NCBI GenBank assembly: GCA_934254985.1
Contig: CAKQMS010000022.1
Coordinates: 1-45,410, forward strand
Reading direction: 5' to 3'
Source: an uncultured Prevotella sp.
Lineage (GTDB): Bacteria > Bacteroidota > Bacteroidia > Bacteroidales > Bacteroidaceae
Length of the DNA: 45,410 bases
Positions within the stretch are counted from its first letter, which is position 1. Each line of letters opens with the position of its first letter. The notes beneath the pieces were generated by a model. It had not been told where the DNA came from and searched no databases. It saw only the letters and a program-made list of their open reading frames with translations. A program made the position numbers and the translations under genes. Below, piece by piece: positions 1 through 9,416 of the stretch.

Positions 1-126
1 TACGCTGAGGCTTCTCAGTGGGAGGAGAAGGCTAAGGATTTGGCTGCTCGTTTCATCAAGAACTTCAAGAAGTATGAAACAAATGAGGCTGGTAAGGCTC
101 TCGTTGCAGCTGGTCCACAGCTCTAA
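1..126 (+). CDS. pckA: Phosphoenolpyruvate carboxykinase (ATP), C-terminal end only
   Basis: The first 41 codons run open from the window edge and end at TAA 124-126. The peptide ends in [14 protein letters not shown], preceded by FIKNFKKYE, which matches how I remember Bacteroidales ATP-dependent PEP carboxykinases ending. That enzyme interconverts oxaloacetate + ATP and PEP + CO2 + ADP and in this group is the main CO2-fixing step toward succinate. The catalytic part lies outside the window, so the call rests on the tail alone. A strong terminator follows 40 bp downstream, so the gene ends its transcript here. Confidence 0.75.
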   Translation, partial: YAEASQWEEKAKDLAARFIKNFKKYETNEAGKALVAAGPQL

Positions 127-166
127 GCGATTCTGTATTGATAAGAACATCTTATTAATATATATT

Positions 167-202
167 GAGATGCCGACAGAAATGTCGGCATCTCTTTTTT
201 TT
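167..202 (+). terminator. Rho-independent terminator of pckA
   Basis: GAGATGCCGACA (167-178) pairs perfectly with TGTCGGCATCTC (183-194) around a GAAA loop and is followed directly by a run of T. Confidence 0.93.
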
Positions 203-325
203 ATATGCTTTTTTGTCTATTTTCCATTTTCTATAAATAATATTGGAATATAGGTTGTTATTTTGCTCTTTTGATTGACATATGTCAACAAAGTTACATT
301 TTTAGCAAAAAAATAAGAGAATATA

Positions 326-357
326 TTTGTAGTTGTAGAGAAAACACTGTATCTTTG
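326..357 (+). promoter_or_regulatory. Bacteroidota-type promoter of the putative ncRNA
   Basis: TTTG at 326-329 and TATCTTTG at 350-357 are separated by 20 bp, an exact match to the Bacteroidota -33/-7 consensus. No open reading frame follows within the next ~190 nt, so the promoter appears to drive the RNA described at 363-555. Confidence 0.8.
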
Positions 358-362
358 CAGCG

Positions 363-555
363 TGTTCGTGAGAATACATCACATAAAGTTTCATTAGGTT
401 AGTAGTTTGATAGATTTTTTAAGGTAAAGATTATGTTAAGGTTTTCTATTGAACACAAGCGATGAGGTTTTGCCATTCGTGGCATTTTTTAGACCAAGTC
501 GTTTTAACATATTCTTTGAAGGAACTGGTGCTCGTGAAGAGTACCAGTTTTTTTT
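363..555 (+). ncRNA. Putative stand-alone non-coding RNA, ~190 nt (6S/Bacteroidales-1 candidate)
   Basis: Seen: a consensus promoter ends at 357 and an intrinsic terminator closes at 524-555 (10-bp stem ACTGGTGCTC / GAGTACCAGT, loop GTGAA, eight T). Nothing between them has coding character. AGAATA (371-376) can pair with TATTCT (510-515), bringing the ends together, and an inner hairpin TGCCA-TTCG-TGGCA lies at 471-484. Known: Bacteroidales carry a free-standing RNA of about this size, promoter plus terminator, described as Bacteroidales-1 and later linked to 6S RNA, which binds RNA polymerase. Inference: this locus may be that RNA. The inner hairpin is followed by six T and could also act as an early terminator. 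A covariance-model search would settle the identity. Confidence 0.55.
524..555 (+). terminator. Rho-independent terminator of the putative ncRNA
   Basis: Arms 524-533 and 539-548 form ten pairs (one G-T) around a 5-nt loop and run into eight consecutive T. Confidence 0.88.
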
Positions 556-669
556 GTTATTAAACTTGATGTGTAGGTAGTATTCTAAACAGACCTTAAA
601 AATTATATACATTATGTTCTTTTATGATAATAAATTATTAAAAAGGACTCTTATTTGGATAATTCTGAG

Positions 670-677
670 TAAATTTG
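670..677 (+). promoter_or_regulatory. Likely -7 box upstream of the DUF6242 lipoprotein gene
   Basis: TAAATTTG fits TAnnTTTG and lies 25 bp before the ATG at 703. The nearest TTTG (654-657) is only 12 bp upstream instead of 19-21, so the -33 half is weak. The gene-free stretch 556-669 is AT-rich and shows nothing else. Confidence 0.45.
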
Positions 678-702
678 TACCCAAAAACAATTTTCACGCA
701 TA

Positions 703-2091
703 ATGTTAAAGAAGATATTGCCTATTTTCATGCTTTGTGCCATAGCTTTGTCAATGGCATCATGTCTTGAAGATGAAAAGGAAACGCTAGTATATTACGA
801 TGATACTGCGGTGACAGGATTCTCTATCGGAAATCTGAATAAGTATATCACAGTAAAGTCGTCGTCTGATTCGGATAGTATCGTAAAGTCTGTTATTGAT
901 GCAAGTTCTTATAGATTCACTATCAATAATGCCACACACGAGATATATAATGTTGACTCATTGCCTGTAGGTATTGATGTCAAGAAGGTGTTGTGTACTG
1001 TCAGCACTAAGAACTCGGGTTTGGCAGTATGGTATATGAAGTCGTCTGAAGGTAAGGACAGCATGACTTATTGCTCATCTACCGACTCTGTAGACTTCAC
1101 CAATACTCGTGAGCTTAGAGTCTATAACACCAGCATGACCGCTTTCCGCAAATATACCGTTAAGCTTAATGTGCATCAGGAAGTAGCCGATTCTTTTGTT
1201 TGGAAGAATCTTGCCACAACTTCTGCTTTTGCAAATCTTCAGGCAATGAAGATGGTTAGCGTAGGCAATGCTATGTATGTATTCGGTTACGATGGTACTA
1301 AAACCATTCTTTATGCAGCCAACAGAAATGGCTTTGCCAATTTCGCAGAGTCGAATATCGTTCTTGATGCAGATGTCTATAAGAATGTGGCAGTATACAA
1401 CGGACTTTTATATTTCCTTAATGGAACATCATTAGAGTCATTAGATGCTAACGGAACTTTGGCAACAGTTGCTGCTACTACTATTAAGCGCCTTCTTGGT
1501 GCGGGCAACAATCGATTGTATGCTTATTCCGCAGATGGTGCTATTGTATACTCTGTAGATGGTAAGGCTTGGATGCCTTGTGCTATGGATGGCGACGTTG
1601 CTTCGTTGCCAGAAAGCAATATGAACCTCTTGGCAATGCCATCGAAGACAAACTCTGATACATATCTGCTTTCGCTTGTAGGCTATGGTGCAAGTAGCAA
1701 ATATGCCAATGTCTGGGGAAAGATAGAAGAAGATATCACAGCTACCAACGATCAGCCTTGGACACAATATGTGATGAACGACAATCAATTCCGTTTGCCT
1801 GCTCTCGCTAATTTGCAGACTTTCGTATATCAAAGAAAGATTATGGCAATAGGTGGAAAGGGTATCAATGGCAATGCTGACAAGGCGTTCTCTAAGATAT
1901 ATTCAAGCCAGGATGCAGGACTCACATGGCAGACTGATACTACATTAGTATTGCCAAAGACTTTTGCCCCTGAAAGCGATGTCTTTGCAATGACTATTGA
2001 TGCCGACAACTTTATCTGGCTCGTTAGCGCAAGCAACGGACAGATTTGGCGAGGCAGACTTAATAAGCTAGGTTGGGCTAACAAAGAATAA
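703..2091 (+). CDS. DUF6242-type surface/periplasmic lipoprotein
   Basis: A 462-residue protein that begins with a signal peptide ending SMAS-C, giving a lipobox and lipidated Cys21. An acidic run (EDEKE) follows the Cys, a pattern linked to surface export of lipoproteins in Bacteroidota. The C-terminal half (about 165-455) has repeats such as SSQDAGLTW that resemble BNR/Kelch-type beta-propeller blades. I associate the layout with DUF6242 proteins; the biochemical role is unknown. It is the first gene of a co-oriented cluster, 38 bp upstream of the PorG-like gene. As I recall, Porphyromonas gingivalis has a lipoprotein at the same place next to porG-uppS-bamA, which suggests an outer-membrane role. 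Confidence 0.72.
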   Translation: MLKKILPIFMLCAIALSMASCLEDEKETLVYYDDTAVTGFSIGNLNKYITVKSSSDSDSIVKSVIDASSYRFTINNATHEIYNVDSLPVGIDVKKVLCTVSTKNSGLAVWYMKSSEGKDSMTYCSSTDSVDFTNTRELRVYNTSMTAFRKYTVKLNVHQEVADSFVWKNLATTSAFANLQAMKMVSVGNAMYVFGYDGTKTILYAANRNGFANFAESNIVLDADVYKNVAVYNGLLYFLNGTSLESLDANGTLATVAATTIKRLLGAGNNRLYAYSADGAIVYSVDGKAWMPCAMDGDVASLPESNMNLLAMPSKTNSDTYLLSLVGYGASSKYANVWGKIEEDITATNDQPWTQYVMNDNQFRLPALANLQTFVYQRKIMAIGGKGINGNADKAFSKIYSSQDAGLTWQTDTTLVLPKTFAPESDVFAMTIDADNFIWLVSASNGQIWRGRLNKLGWANKE

Positions 2092-2129
2092 TAATAGGGT
2101 GTGGCTATCACCCCTCACTATATATAATA

Positions 2130-2810
2130 ATGAGAAAAACAATCTTCATCATAATGCTGATCATAACTGCCATGAATATTCATGCGCAGGACGACCCGGA
2201 ATATAAGATGGAGATAGGTGTGGGCACAGGATTGCTGACCTACGAAGGCGACTATAATGGCAATATCTTCAAGGAAAGTCAGCCTATGGCGTCGTTTATG
2301 CTCAGACGTGTGCTCAGTCCATGGATGGCATTAAGGCTTAATGCTATGTTTGGCAAGGTGAAAGGCTCGTCAGATAATGTAGAAACTAAATATCCAGAGT
2401 CGCTCACAGAACCATATAAATTTAATCGCAACCTCTACGACGCATGTCTAAGCTATGAATATAATTTCATACCCTATGGCACTGGGCGCGACTATCGTGG
2501 AGCAAAGAAACTCGTACCTTTTGCCTTTATAGGCTTGGGAGTAGTAGTTTCTTCGGGCGATGGTGAAACTAAGGGCGCATTCAATATGCCTATTGGTTTT
2601 GGATTGAAATACAAAGCTGGCAAACGTGTAAATATAGGCTTGGAATGGGCTTTACACCTTAGCCAAAGCGACGAAATAGACGGAAAGAAAGATCCATACG
2701 GCATAAAGAGTACTGGTATATTCAAGAATACCGACTGCTATTCGGCTTTGCAATTGTCGATAACATATAGCTTTTTGCCAAAATGTGTAACTTGCAACAA
2801 AGACTATTGA
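2130..2810 (+). CDS. PorG-like outer-membrane beta-barrel protein (DUF6089 family)
   Basis: A 226-residue protein with a signal peptide cut after NIHA-Q and then short amphipathic strands with glycine turns ([31 protein letters not shown]), typical of an eight-stranded barrel. The family (DUF6089/PorG) includes P. gingivalis PorG, an outer-membrane part of the type IX secretion machine found beside uppS and bamA, as here. Its stop TGA overlaps the uppS ATG (TGATG, 2808-2812), so the two are translationally coupled. Whether this species runs a full type IX system cannot be seen from the window, but a protein with a sorting-like tail is encoded at 40971-44120. Confidence 0.7.
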   Translation: MRKTIFIIMLIITAMNIHAQDDPEYKMEIGVGTGLLTYEGDYNGNIFKESQPMASFMLRRVLSPWMALRLNAMFGKVKGSSDNVETKYPESLTEPYKFNRNLYDACLSYEYNFIPYGTGRDYRGAKKLVPFAFIGLGVVVSSGDGETKGAFNMPIGFGLKYKAGKRVNIGLEWALHLSQSDEIDGKKDPYGIKSTGIFKNTDCYSALQLSITYSFLPKCVTCNKDY

Positions 2811-3559
2811 TGAACAACGTGGATATAGAAAACATACCGCAGCATATTGCCATTATCATGGATGGCAACGGACGCTGGGCTACCGAACGTGGTAAAGATC
2901 GCAGCTTCGGTCATCAGGCTGGTGTAGAAACTGTAAGAAGAATAACATCGGAGTGTACCCGCCTCGGTGTTAAATATCTTACGCTCTATACTTTCTCTAC
3001 CGAAAACTGGAATCGTCCAGCCGACGAGGTTGCTGCTCTCATGGGACTCGTATTAACTTCGCTCGAAGACGAGATATTCATGAAGAACAACGTGAGATTC
3101 CGTGTTATCGGCGATATTAAGCGTTTGCCAGAGCCTGTACAGCAGAAGCTGCAGGAGACAATGGAGCATACTGCCGGCAATACAGCAATGACCATGGTTG
3201 TAGCGTTGAGCTACTCGGCACGTTGGGAGATAACAGAGGCTGCTAAGGCTTTGGCTATCGAGGCTAAGAATGGCACTCTCGATCCTGAGGCTATAACAGA
3301 AGAGGAAATCTCTAAGCGCTTGTCTACCAACTTTATGCCAGACCCTGACTTGATGATTCGTACTGGTGGCGAACTCCGTATCAGCAACTATCTGTTGTGG
3401 CAGATGGCATACTCAGAACTCTATTTCTGCGATACTTATTGGCCTGACTTCAAAGAGGAAGACTTACAGAAGGCCATATTGAGCTATCAGAAACGCCAGC
3501 GCAGATATGGCAAGACCGAAGAGCAAATAGAAGAAGAAAACACAAATGACAATGAATAA
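2810..3559 (+). CDS. uppS: Isoprenyl transferase, undecaprenyl diphosphate synthase type
   Basis: Makes the C55 isoprenoid carrier for peptidoglycan and other envelope glycans by cis-condensation of isopentenyl diphosphate. With the start at 2810 the protein has 249 residues, normal for the family. Hallmarks: [12 protein letters not shown] with catalytic Asp18, the GHQAG segment, [13 protein letters not shown], and near the C-terminus [18 protein letters not shown] followed by [14 protein letters not shown] chose ATG 2810 because it overlaps the upstream stop as TGATG; an upstream in-frame ATG at 2783 lies inside the barrel gene and adds only unconserved residues. The 3' end overlaps bamA by 14 bp, indicating one operon. 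Confidence 0.95.
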   Translation: MNNVDIENIPQHIAIIMDGNGRWATERGKDRSFGHQAGVETVRRITSECTRLGVKYLTLYTFSTENWNRPADEVAALMGLVLTSLEDEIFMKNNVRFRVIGDIKRLPEPVQQKLQETMEHTAGNTAMTMVVALSYSARWEITEAAKALAIEAKNGTLDPEAITEEEISKRLSTNFMPDPDLMIRTGGELRISNYLLWQMAYSELYFCDTYWPDFKEEDLQKAILSYQKRQRRYGKTEEQIEEENTNDNE

Positions 3560-6176
3560 GATAAGCAAGCTTTTGGCTACTACTGTTGTGATGCTGGCAA
3601 GCAGCGCTACGATGGTGGCACAAGACAAAATAGTGCATCCTGATATATCGTATGCCGGAACACCACGCGAATTGGTGCTCGGTGGTATGAACGTGTCGGG
3701 TATTGATGGCTACGAGGACTATATGCTCACCGGCATCTCTGGATTGCAGGTGGGACAGAAGGTGTCGTTGCCAGGAAACGAGATTACTGATGCCGTAAAG
3801 AGATACTGGCGTCACGGACTATTCTCGTTCGTGCAGATTTCAGCCGACTCTATCGTTGGCAATAAAGTATATCTGCACATTAAGCTCGAGGCACATCCTC
3901 GTGTGTCTACCATCAACTATATCGGCTTGAAGAAGAGTGAGCGCGAAGATATGGAGGAGAAACTGGGACTGCTTAGAGGTTCGCAGATTCATCCCGATGT
4001 GATAAATCGTGCCAAGATTCTTGCTAAGAAGTATTTCGACGATAAGGGCTTTAAGAATGCTGATATCAATATTCAGCAACGCACCGATGTGGCGCAGAAA
4101 AACCATGTCATCCTTGATGTCATCATCGACAAAAAGGAGAAGATGAAGGTTCGCAAGATTATCATTGAGGGTAATAAGCAACTGAAGTCGAGCAAGATAA
4201 AGGGTGGCTTCCTTAAGAAGGGTGCCTTTGCCAAGACCCACGAGGCTGGTACTTTAGGCTCTTTCCTCAAGGCAAAGAAGTTTACTCCTCAGCGTTGGAA
4301 GGAAGATAAGGAGAAACTGCTCGAGAAATATAACGAGCTTGGATATCGTGATGCATATATCGTTGAAGACAGCGTATGGAATAATGACCCTAAGCATGTC
4401 AACGTATATATAAAGGTTGACGAGGGTAAGAAATATCACCTCAGAAACATCACATGGGTTGGTAATACAAAGTACAACACCGACATGCTGAACAAACTCT
4501 TCACCATGGAGCGTGGCGATGTATACAACCAGAAACTCATGAACAAGCGATTGTCGGAAGACGAAGATGCTGTGGGCAACCTATATTATAATAATGGTTA
4601 TGTGTTCTCACGCATTGAACCTACTGAGGTAAATATTGTAGGCGACTCTATCGACCTCGAGATGCGTGTTACAGAGGGACCACAGGCTCACCTCAACCAT
4701 GTGCGTATCAATGGTAACGACCGCTTGTATGAGAATGTCGTTCGTCGTGAACTTCGTACCAAGCCTGGTGATTTGTTCTCTAAGGAGGCTCTGATGCGTT
4801 CTGCTCGTGAACTTGCTTCTATGGGACACTTCGACCCAGAGAAGGTTGTGCCAGATGTTAAGCCTGATTATGAGAGTGGTACTGTCGACGTAAACTGGAA
4901 CCTTGAGCAGAAGAGCAACGACCAGATAGAGTTCTCGCTCGGTTGGGGTCAGACTGGTGTCATCGGTCGTGTGGGCTTGAAGCTCAACAACTTCTCTATG
5001 GCAAACCTCTTTAATAAGAATAAAGAGCATCGTGGTATCATGCCTATCGGTGATGGTGAAACCATGAGTCTCGGAGCCCAGACCAACGGTACATACTATC
5101 AGTCGTATAATATTGCATATTCCACAAGCTGGTTCGGCGGTAAGCGTCCTATCCAGTTTAGTGTCGGAGCTTACTATTCTAAGCAGACCGACGTGTCGAG
5201 CAACTACTACAACTCGGCATGGATGAACAACTATAGCAACTATATGTATGGTTACAACAGCTATGGTTACAACTATCGCAACTACGAGAACTATTACGAC
5301 CCTGATAAGTACGTGAAGTTGCTCGGTGTAAGCCTTGGTTGGGGTAAGCGTCTGCGTTGGCCTGACGACTATTTCACACTCAACGTGGAATTGGCTTATC
5401 AGAGATATATGCTGAAGAACTGGCGTTACTTCCTTATCACAAATGGTAATGCTAACAACTTGAACCTCAGCGTCTCTATCAACCGTACATCTACCGACAA
5501 CCAACTCTTCCCACGTCGTGGTTCAGAGTTTACGGCTTCTGTCACCCTTACTCCACCATGGAGTCTCTGGGATGGCAAGGACTACAAAAACCTTGCTACC
5601 AACTCAGCTTCACCTAACTACGTGAAGGAACAGCAGGAGAAGTATCGCTGGATTGAATACCACAAGTGGAAGTTTAAGTCAAAGACATATACAGCCCTCA
5701 GCGGTGGTCAGAAGTGCTTCGTGCTGATGACACGTGTAGAGATGGGATTGCTCGGTTCTTACAACAGATATAAGAAGAGCCCATTCGAGACCTACTACAT
5801 GGGTGGTGATGGTATGAGTGGATATTCAACAGGATATGCTGAAGAAACCATCGGACTCCGTGGTTACGAGAATGGTTCGTTGACTCCTTACTATCAGGAG
5901 GGTTATGCTTACGACCGCTTTACTCTCGAGCTCCGCTATCCATTGATGCTTGGCAATACCACTATCTATGGTCTTGGATTCGTTGAGGCTGGTAATGCTT
6001 GGAACGACACAAAGGATTTCAACCCATTCGACATGAAGCGTAGTGCTGGTGTTGGCGTTCGTATCTTCCTGCCTATGGTAGGTTTGATGGGTATCGACTG
6101 GGCCTACGGTTTCGACAAGGTTTGGGGAACCAAGGGAGGTGGACAGTTCCACTTCATCCTCGGTCAGGAGTTCTAA
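3546..6176 (+). CDS. bamA: Outer-membrane protein assembly factor BamA (Omp85 family)
   Basis: Folds and inserts beta-barrel proteins into the outer membrane. The 876-residue protein has a signal peptide (cut near MVA-QD), about five POTRA repeats in residues 25-440, and a 16-strand barrel from about 455 to a terminal Phe (LGQEF). The conserved loop-6 motif appears as LRGYE near residue 771. A notable insertion at about 548-590 is almost all Tyr, Asn, Ser and Gly and should form an extracellular loop. The start overlaps uppS; a second ATG six bases on is equally possible. The three genes after it encode periplasmic chaperones that deliver unfolded barrel clients, so the cluster is an outer-membrane biogenesis operon. 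Confidence 0.95.
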   Translation: MTMNKISKLLATTVVMLASSATMVAQDKIVHPDISYAGTPRELVLGGMNVSGIDGYEDYMLTGISGLQVGQKVSLPGNEITDAVKRYWRHGLFSFVQISADSIVGNKVYLHIKLEAHPRVSTINYIGLKKSEREDMEEKLGLLRGSQIHPDVINRAKILAKKYFDDKGFKNADINIQQRTDVAQKNHVILDVIIDKKEKMKVRKIIIEGNKQLKSSKIKGGFLKKGAFAKTHEAGTLGSFLKAKKFTPQRWKEDKEKLLEKYNELGYRDAYIVEDSVWNNDPKHVNVYIKVDEGKKYHLRNITWVGNTKYNTDMLNKLFTMERGDVYNQKLMNKRLSEDEDAVGNLYYNNGYVFSRIEPTEVNIVGDSIDLEMRVTEGPQAHLNHVRINGNDRLYENVVRRELRTKPGDLFSKEALMRSARELASMGHFDPEKVVPDVKPDYESGTVDVNWNLEQKSNDQIEFSLGWGQTGVIGRVGLKLNNFSMANLFNKNKEHRGIMPIGDGETMSLGAQTNGTYYQSYNIAYSTSWFGGKRPIQFSVGAYYSKQTDVSSNYYNSAWMNNYSNYMYGYNSYGYNYRNYENYYDPDKYVKLLGVSLGWGKRLRWPDDYFTLNVELAYQRYMLKNWRYFLITNGNANNLNLSVSINRTSTDNQLFPRRGSEFTASVTLTPPWSLWDGKDYKNLATNSASPNYVKEQQEKYRWIEYHKWKFKSKTYTALSGGQKCFVLMTRVEMGLLGSYNRYKKSPFETYYMGGDGMSGYSTGYAEETIGLRGYENGSLTPYYQEGYAYDRFTLELRYPLMLGNTTIYGLGFVEAGNAWNDTKDFNPFDMKRSAGVGVRIFLPMVGLMGIDWAYGFDKVWGTKGGGQFHFILGQEF

Positions 6177-6278
6177 ACTAAGTGAAGAGTCAAGAACGAA
6201 GAGTGAAGAATTCAATGCCCATATCTATATATATAATAATGTATAGGTATTGGGTTAAGAAATAAACAAATAACAACG

Positions 6279-6284
6279 AGGAGG
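6279..6284 (+). promoter_or_regulatory. Strong Shine-Dalgarno-like site before the first Skp gene
   Basis: AGGAGG lies 8 bp before ATG 6293. Genes in this phylum usually lack such sites and most starts in this window do too, so a near-ideal one hints at high-level translation and fixes the start. The preceding 6177-6240 holds low-complexity AGTGAAGA-type repeats. Confidence 0.55.
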
Positions 6285-6292
6285 ACATCCTT

Positions 6293-6805
6293 ATGAAGAA
6301 AATAATGTTGATGCTTGTGATGGCAGTTGCTGCCGTTACAGCAAACGCACAGAAGTTCGCTCTTATGGATATGGAATATATCCTAAAGAATATCCCTGCT
6401 TACGAGCGTGCCAACGAGCAGCTCAACCAAGTGAGCAAGAAGTGGCAGGCTGAGGTTGAGGCAATAAATACCGAGGCTACCACCATGTACAAGAACTATC
6501 AAAATGAAGTGGTGTTCTTGTCACAGGAACAGAAGAAGGCTAAGCAGGAGCAGATAATGCAGAAAGAAAAAGAGGCTGCCGACCTAAAGAAGAAATACTT
6601 CGGTCCTGAGGGTGAACTGTTTAAGAAGCGCGAGAGCCTTATGTCGCCAATTCAAGAGGAAATCTACAATGCAGTAAAGGAAATCTCTGATTTGCGTGGC
6701 TATTCACTCGTATTAGACAGAGCCAGCGATACCTCTATTATCTTTGGTAGTCCAAAGATAGATATCAGCAACGAGGTACTCGAGAAACTCGGCTACTCTA
6801 AGTAA
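6293..6805 (+). CDS. OmpH/Skp family periplasmic chaperone, copy 1
   Basis: A 170-residue protein with a signal peptide ending ANA-QKFALMD and a long charged coiled coil (about 45-125) rich in Lys, Glu and Gln. This is the Skp layout: a trimer whose helical tentacles hold unfolded outer-membrane proteins on the way to BamA. The C-terminal strand region, LRGYSLVLDRASDTSIIFG, closes the body domain. It follows bamA by 116 bp and precedes a second copy by 63 bp, so it probably belongs to the same transcription unit. Confidence 0.88.
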   Translation: MKKIMLMLVMAVAAVTANAQKFALMDMEYILKNIPAYERANEQLNQVSKKWQAEVEAINTEATTMYKNYQNEVVFLSQEQKKAKQEQIMQKEKEAADLKKKYFGPEGELFKKRESLMSPIQEEIYNAVKEISDLRGYSLVLDRASDTSIIFGSPKIDISNEVLEKLGYSK

Positions 6806-6868
6806 AATCTATCTGTAATAAATGCTAACACAGATAAAACAAAATAATAACATAAAGAATTAAAAGAA

Positions 6869-7363
6869 ATGAAGAAACTTATTGTAATGTTGATGATGAT
6901 GGCTCCAGTAGCTGTCTTCGCACAGAAGTTTGGTAAGGTGAACACACAGACCATCATGCAGTCGCTCCCAGAGCTTAGCAAGGTTAATGGTGAACTTGAG
7001 GCTACTGCCAAGCAGTATGAGAACGAACTTAAGAGCATGCAGGAAGAGTTGCAGCGCCAGAGCGAGGCTTACGAGAAGGCTAAGAGCACAATGAACGCTA
7101 CTACTCAGCAGCAGAAGGAGCAGGAGTTGCAGGGTCTTTACCAGAAGATTCAGCAGACCTATCAAGACAACCAGCAGGCTCTTCAGAAGGCTCAGCAGGA
7201 GAAGATGCAGCCTGTTTTGAACAAGGTTCGCAACGCTATCCAGAATGTTGGTAACACAGGTGGCTACACATACATCTTCGAAGAGGGTGCAGCTGTTTAT
7301 ACTGGTACCAACGTAGAGGATGTAACCTCTAAGGTTCAGAGCGAGCTCACAAAGATGAAATAA
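6869..7363 (+). CDS. OmpH/Skp family periplasmic chaperone, copy 2
   Basis: A 164-residue paralogue of the previous gene. The signal peptide ends VFA-QKFGKVN, and the helical arm (about 40-115) is very rich in Gln and Glu (QQQKEQELQGLYQKIQQTY). The C-terminal GGYTYIFEEGAAVYTG matches the body-domain strand of Skp. It lies 63 bp after copy 1, and a clear terminator follows 24 bp after the stop, so this copy ends the upstream transcript while copy 3 lies beyond it. The differences between copies suggest hetero-oligomers or client preference, which is inference. Confidence 0.88.
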   Translation: MKKLIVMLMMMAPVAVFAQKFGKVNTQTIMQSLPELSKVNGELEATAKQYENELKSMQEELQRQSEAYEKAKSTMNATTQQQKEQELQGLYQKIQQTYQDNQQALQKAQQEKMQPVLNKVRNAIQNVGNTGGYTYIFEEGAAVYTGTNVEDVTSKVQSELTKMK

Positions 7364-7387
7364 TATCCATTAACGATATTAAAACCA

Positions 7388-7430
7388 CTCCAAGCCTTCT
7401 GTAATGCAAGGCTTGGAGGCTTTTTGGTTT
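7388..7430 (+). terminator. Rho-independent terminator after Skp copy 2
   Basis: CTCCAAGCCTT (7388-7398) pairs perfectly with AAGGCTTGGAG (7408-7418) over a 9-nt loop, followed by CTTTTTGGTTTT. Skp copy 3 lies beyond it. Confidence 0.9.
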
Positions 7431-7482
7431 TAGAAGTCTATATCAAACAACACCCCAAAGGGAGGATAATCACACAACAGGT

Positions 7483-8037
7483 ATGAAGACAATCAGGTTT
7501 ATAGCACTTGCCTTAGCAATGCTCACATGTGGATGCGCTATGGCACAAGAAACTGCTCCTGTTCTGCAGGTGCAGCAGACTCAGCAAACTCCACAATTCA
7601 AATATGGTTATTTCAGCTATCAGCAGACTCTTGAGTCTATGTCTGGATATGCAGTAGCTAAACGCAACTATGAAGAATTGAAGGCTAAATACGAAGCTGA
7701 GATGAAGCGTGCCGAAGACGAGTTTAATGCCAAGTATGAGGAGTTCCTTGATGGACAAAGAGATTTTGCTCCAGCAATTCTGAGAAAAAGACAAGCTGAA
7801 ATAAAAGAATTGATGGAGAAAAACCTTGCCTTCAAAGACGAAAGCAAGCAACTCCTTAAGCAGGCTGAAACTGAGTTGTTCAGCGTGGTAAAGACCAAAC
7901 TTGCTACTGCTGTGCTGAAGGTTGGTAAGGAAAGAGGCTATGCCTTTATCCTTAATACCGATTCAAATACTGCGCCTTTCATCAACCCTATGATAGGCGA
8001 AGATGCTACCGCTTTCATCAAGGAGGCTGCGAAATAG
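7483..8037 (+). CDS. OmpH/Skp family periplasmic chaperone, copy 3
   Basis: A 184-residue Skp-like protein: signal peptide ending AMA-QE, a Gln/Thr-rich linker (to about 40), then FKYGYFSYQQTLESM and a charged coiled coil, ending in a strand motif RGYAFILNTDSN. The signal contains a TCGC stretch but no good lipobox, so ordinary cleavage is more likely than lipidation. It is separated from copies 1 and 2 by a terminator and is followed 19 bp later by murI, so it may share a transcript with murI. A GGGAGG site lies about 17 bp before the ATG, too far to be a convincing ribosome-binding site. Confidence 0.82.
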   Translation: MKTIRFIALALAMLTCGCAMAQETAPVLQVQQTQQTPQFKYGYFSYQQTLESMSGYAVAKRNYEELKAKYEAEMKRAEDEFNAKYEEFLDGQRDFAPAILRKRQAEIKELMEKNLAFKDESKQLLKQAETELFSVVKTKLATAVLKVGKERGYAFILNTDSNTAPFINPMIGEDATAFIKEAAK

Positions 8038-8056
8038 CTCTGTATAAACTCCCCAA

Positions 8057-8905
8057 ATGAAATTAAAAAAGATGTTTTCAAGTAATCCTGGACCTATAGG
8101 TGTTTTTGATTCTGGCTATGGTGGTCTGACCATCCTGCATGGTATAAGACAGCGACTACCAGAATACGACTTCATGTATCTTGGCGATAATGCCCGAGCG
8201 CCTTATGGCTCACGCTCGTTCGAAGTCGTTTACCAGTTTACACGTCAGGCTGTGCTGAAGCTATTCAGCATGGGTTGCCAGTTGGTGATATTGGGATGTA
8301 ACACAGCTTCAGCCAAGGCGCTGAGAAGCATTCAGCAACGCGACCTCCCTCAATGGGATGAAAATCGCAGAGTGTTGGGAATAATTCGTCCTACAGCCGA
8401 AGTTATCGGTCAGCTCACCACTTCTCGCCACGTCGGACTCCTTGCCACTCCTGGTACCATCCTTAGTGGTAGCTACGAGATGGAGATAGCAAAGCTATTC
8501 CCTGATATCAAGCTCTCTGGCGTAGGTTGTCCGCTATGGGCATCTATCGTTGAAGCCAATGAAGCCGATAGTCCTGGTGCTGATTATTTCGTTCAAAAGC
8601 GTATCGACATGCTGATGCGCAAAGACCCTGAGATAGATGCTGTGATATTGGGATGCACTCATTATCCACTCTTGATGAGCAGTATCGTAAAGCATGTTCC
8701 TACAGGGGTACGTATCATTCCACAAGGAGAATATGTCGCTAATAGTCTTCGCGACTATCTCAACCGTCATACCGCTATGGACGAGCGATTGACAAAGAAT
8801 GGTACATGTCAGTATTTCACTACCGAGAGCGAGGATAAGTTTGAAGAAACTGCTCAGATATTCCTCCACGAAAAGGTGAATGTAAAGCATGTAGACCTTG
8901 GATAA
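8057..8905 (+). CDS. murI: Glutamate racemase
   Basis: Interconverts L- and D-glutamate in the cytoplasm to supply D-Glu for peptidoglycan. The 282-residue length is normal. The N-terminal GVFDSGYGGLT holds the catalytic-site Asp18, and the two catalytic cysteines are in ILGCNTASA (Cys81) and ILGCTHYPLL (Cys200). A second ATG at 8072 would remove five residues and is possible. The gene lies 19 bp behind the third Skp gene and 77 bp ahead of rbfA. Confidence 0.95.
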   Translation: MKLKKMFSSNPGPIGVFDSGYGGLTILHGIRQRLPEYDFMYLGDNARAPYGSRSFEVVYQFTRQAVLKLFSMGCQLVILGCNTASAKALRSIQQRDLPQWDENRRVLGIIRPTAEVIGQLTTSRHVGLLATPGTILSGSYEMEIAKLFPDIKLSGVGCPLWASIVEANEADSPGADYFVQKRIDMLMRKDPEIDAVILGCTHYPLLMSSIVKHVPTGVRIIPQGEYVANSLRDYLNRHTAMDERLTKNGTCQYFTTESEDKFEETAQIFLHEKVNVKHVDLG

Positions 8906-8982
8906 TCCTTAGGGGAAGGTATCAAATCCCATAGGTAATCCTTAATTATATATCGTTTATAATAAGAAAAGAAAATAGAATT

Positions 8983-9318
8983 ATGCAAGAAACAAGACAA
9001 AATAGAATCTCACGCCTATTGCAGAAGGAGCTGGCTGCTATCTTCCAGTCGCAGACTCGTTTGATGCATGGTGTATTGGTAAGCGTAACAAGAGTTCGCA
9101 TCAGTCCAGACCTCAGTATCTGTACTGCATATCTTAGCATTTTCCCTTCTGAAAAGGGAGAAGAGATAATAAAGAATATCTCTGCCAACGAGAAGACTAT
9201 ACGCTACGAGCTTGGTACACGTGTGAGAAATCAGTTGCGTATCATCCCTGAGTTGAGATTCTTCATTGATGATAGTCTCGACTACATTGAGCGTATTGAT
9301 GAACTCTTGAAAAAGTAA
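8983..9318 (+). CDS. rbfA: 30S ribosome-binding factor A
   Basis: A 111-residue protein. RbfA binds the 30S subunit and helps late 16S rRNA maturation and cold adaptation. The sequence has the family's KH-fold layout: N-terminal helix (RISRLLQKELAAIF), a strand region with VLVSVTRVRISPDLS, and the C-terminal LRIIPELRFFIDDSLDY. The order rbfA then LolC/E-type permease is common in Bacteroidota as I know them. Confidence 0.93.
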   Translation: MQETRQNRISRLLQKELAAIFQSQTRLMHGVLVSVTRVRISPDLSICTAYLSIFPSEKGEEIIKNISANEKTIRYELGTRVRNQLRIIPELRFFIDDSLDYIERIDELLKK

Positions 9319-9357
9319 AAGGGTAAGAAAGTAAAAAACATAAGGGCAATAATGGTA

Positions 9358-9387
9358 AGGGAGTTGAGATATCAGACTTGACTCCCT
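9358..9387 (+). other. Intercistronic hairpin between rbfA and the permease gene
   Basis: AGGGAGTTGAG (9358-9368) pairs with CTTGACTCCCT (9377-9387), eleven pairs with two G-T. No T-run follows, so it is more likely an mRNA processing or stability element than a terminator. Confidence 0.45.
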
Positions 9388-9416
9388 ATACTATATAAAT
9401 ATGTTAAGTAAGATAT

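Noticed and set aside
2783..2809. Upstream start for uppS
   Set aside because: It lies inside the PorG-like gene; the TGATG overlap at 2808-2812 is the better start and gives the normal N-terminus.
4608..5504. 298-codon antisense frame inside bamA
   Set aside because: It mirrors the biased codons of the bamA barrel and has no start signals or domain features.
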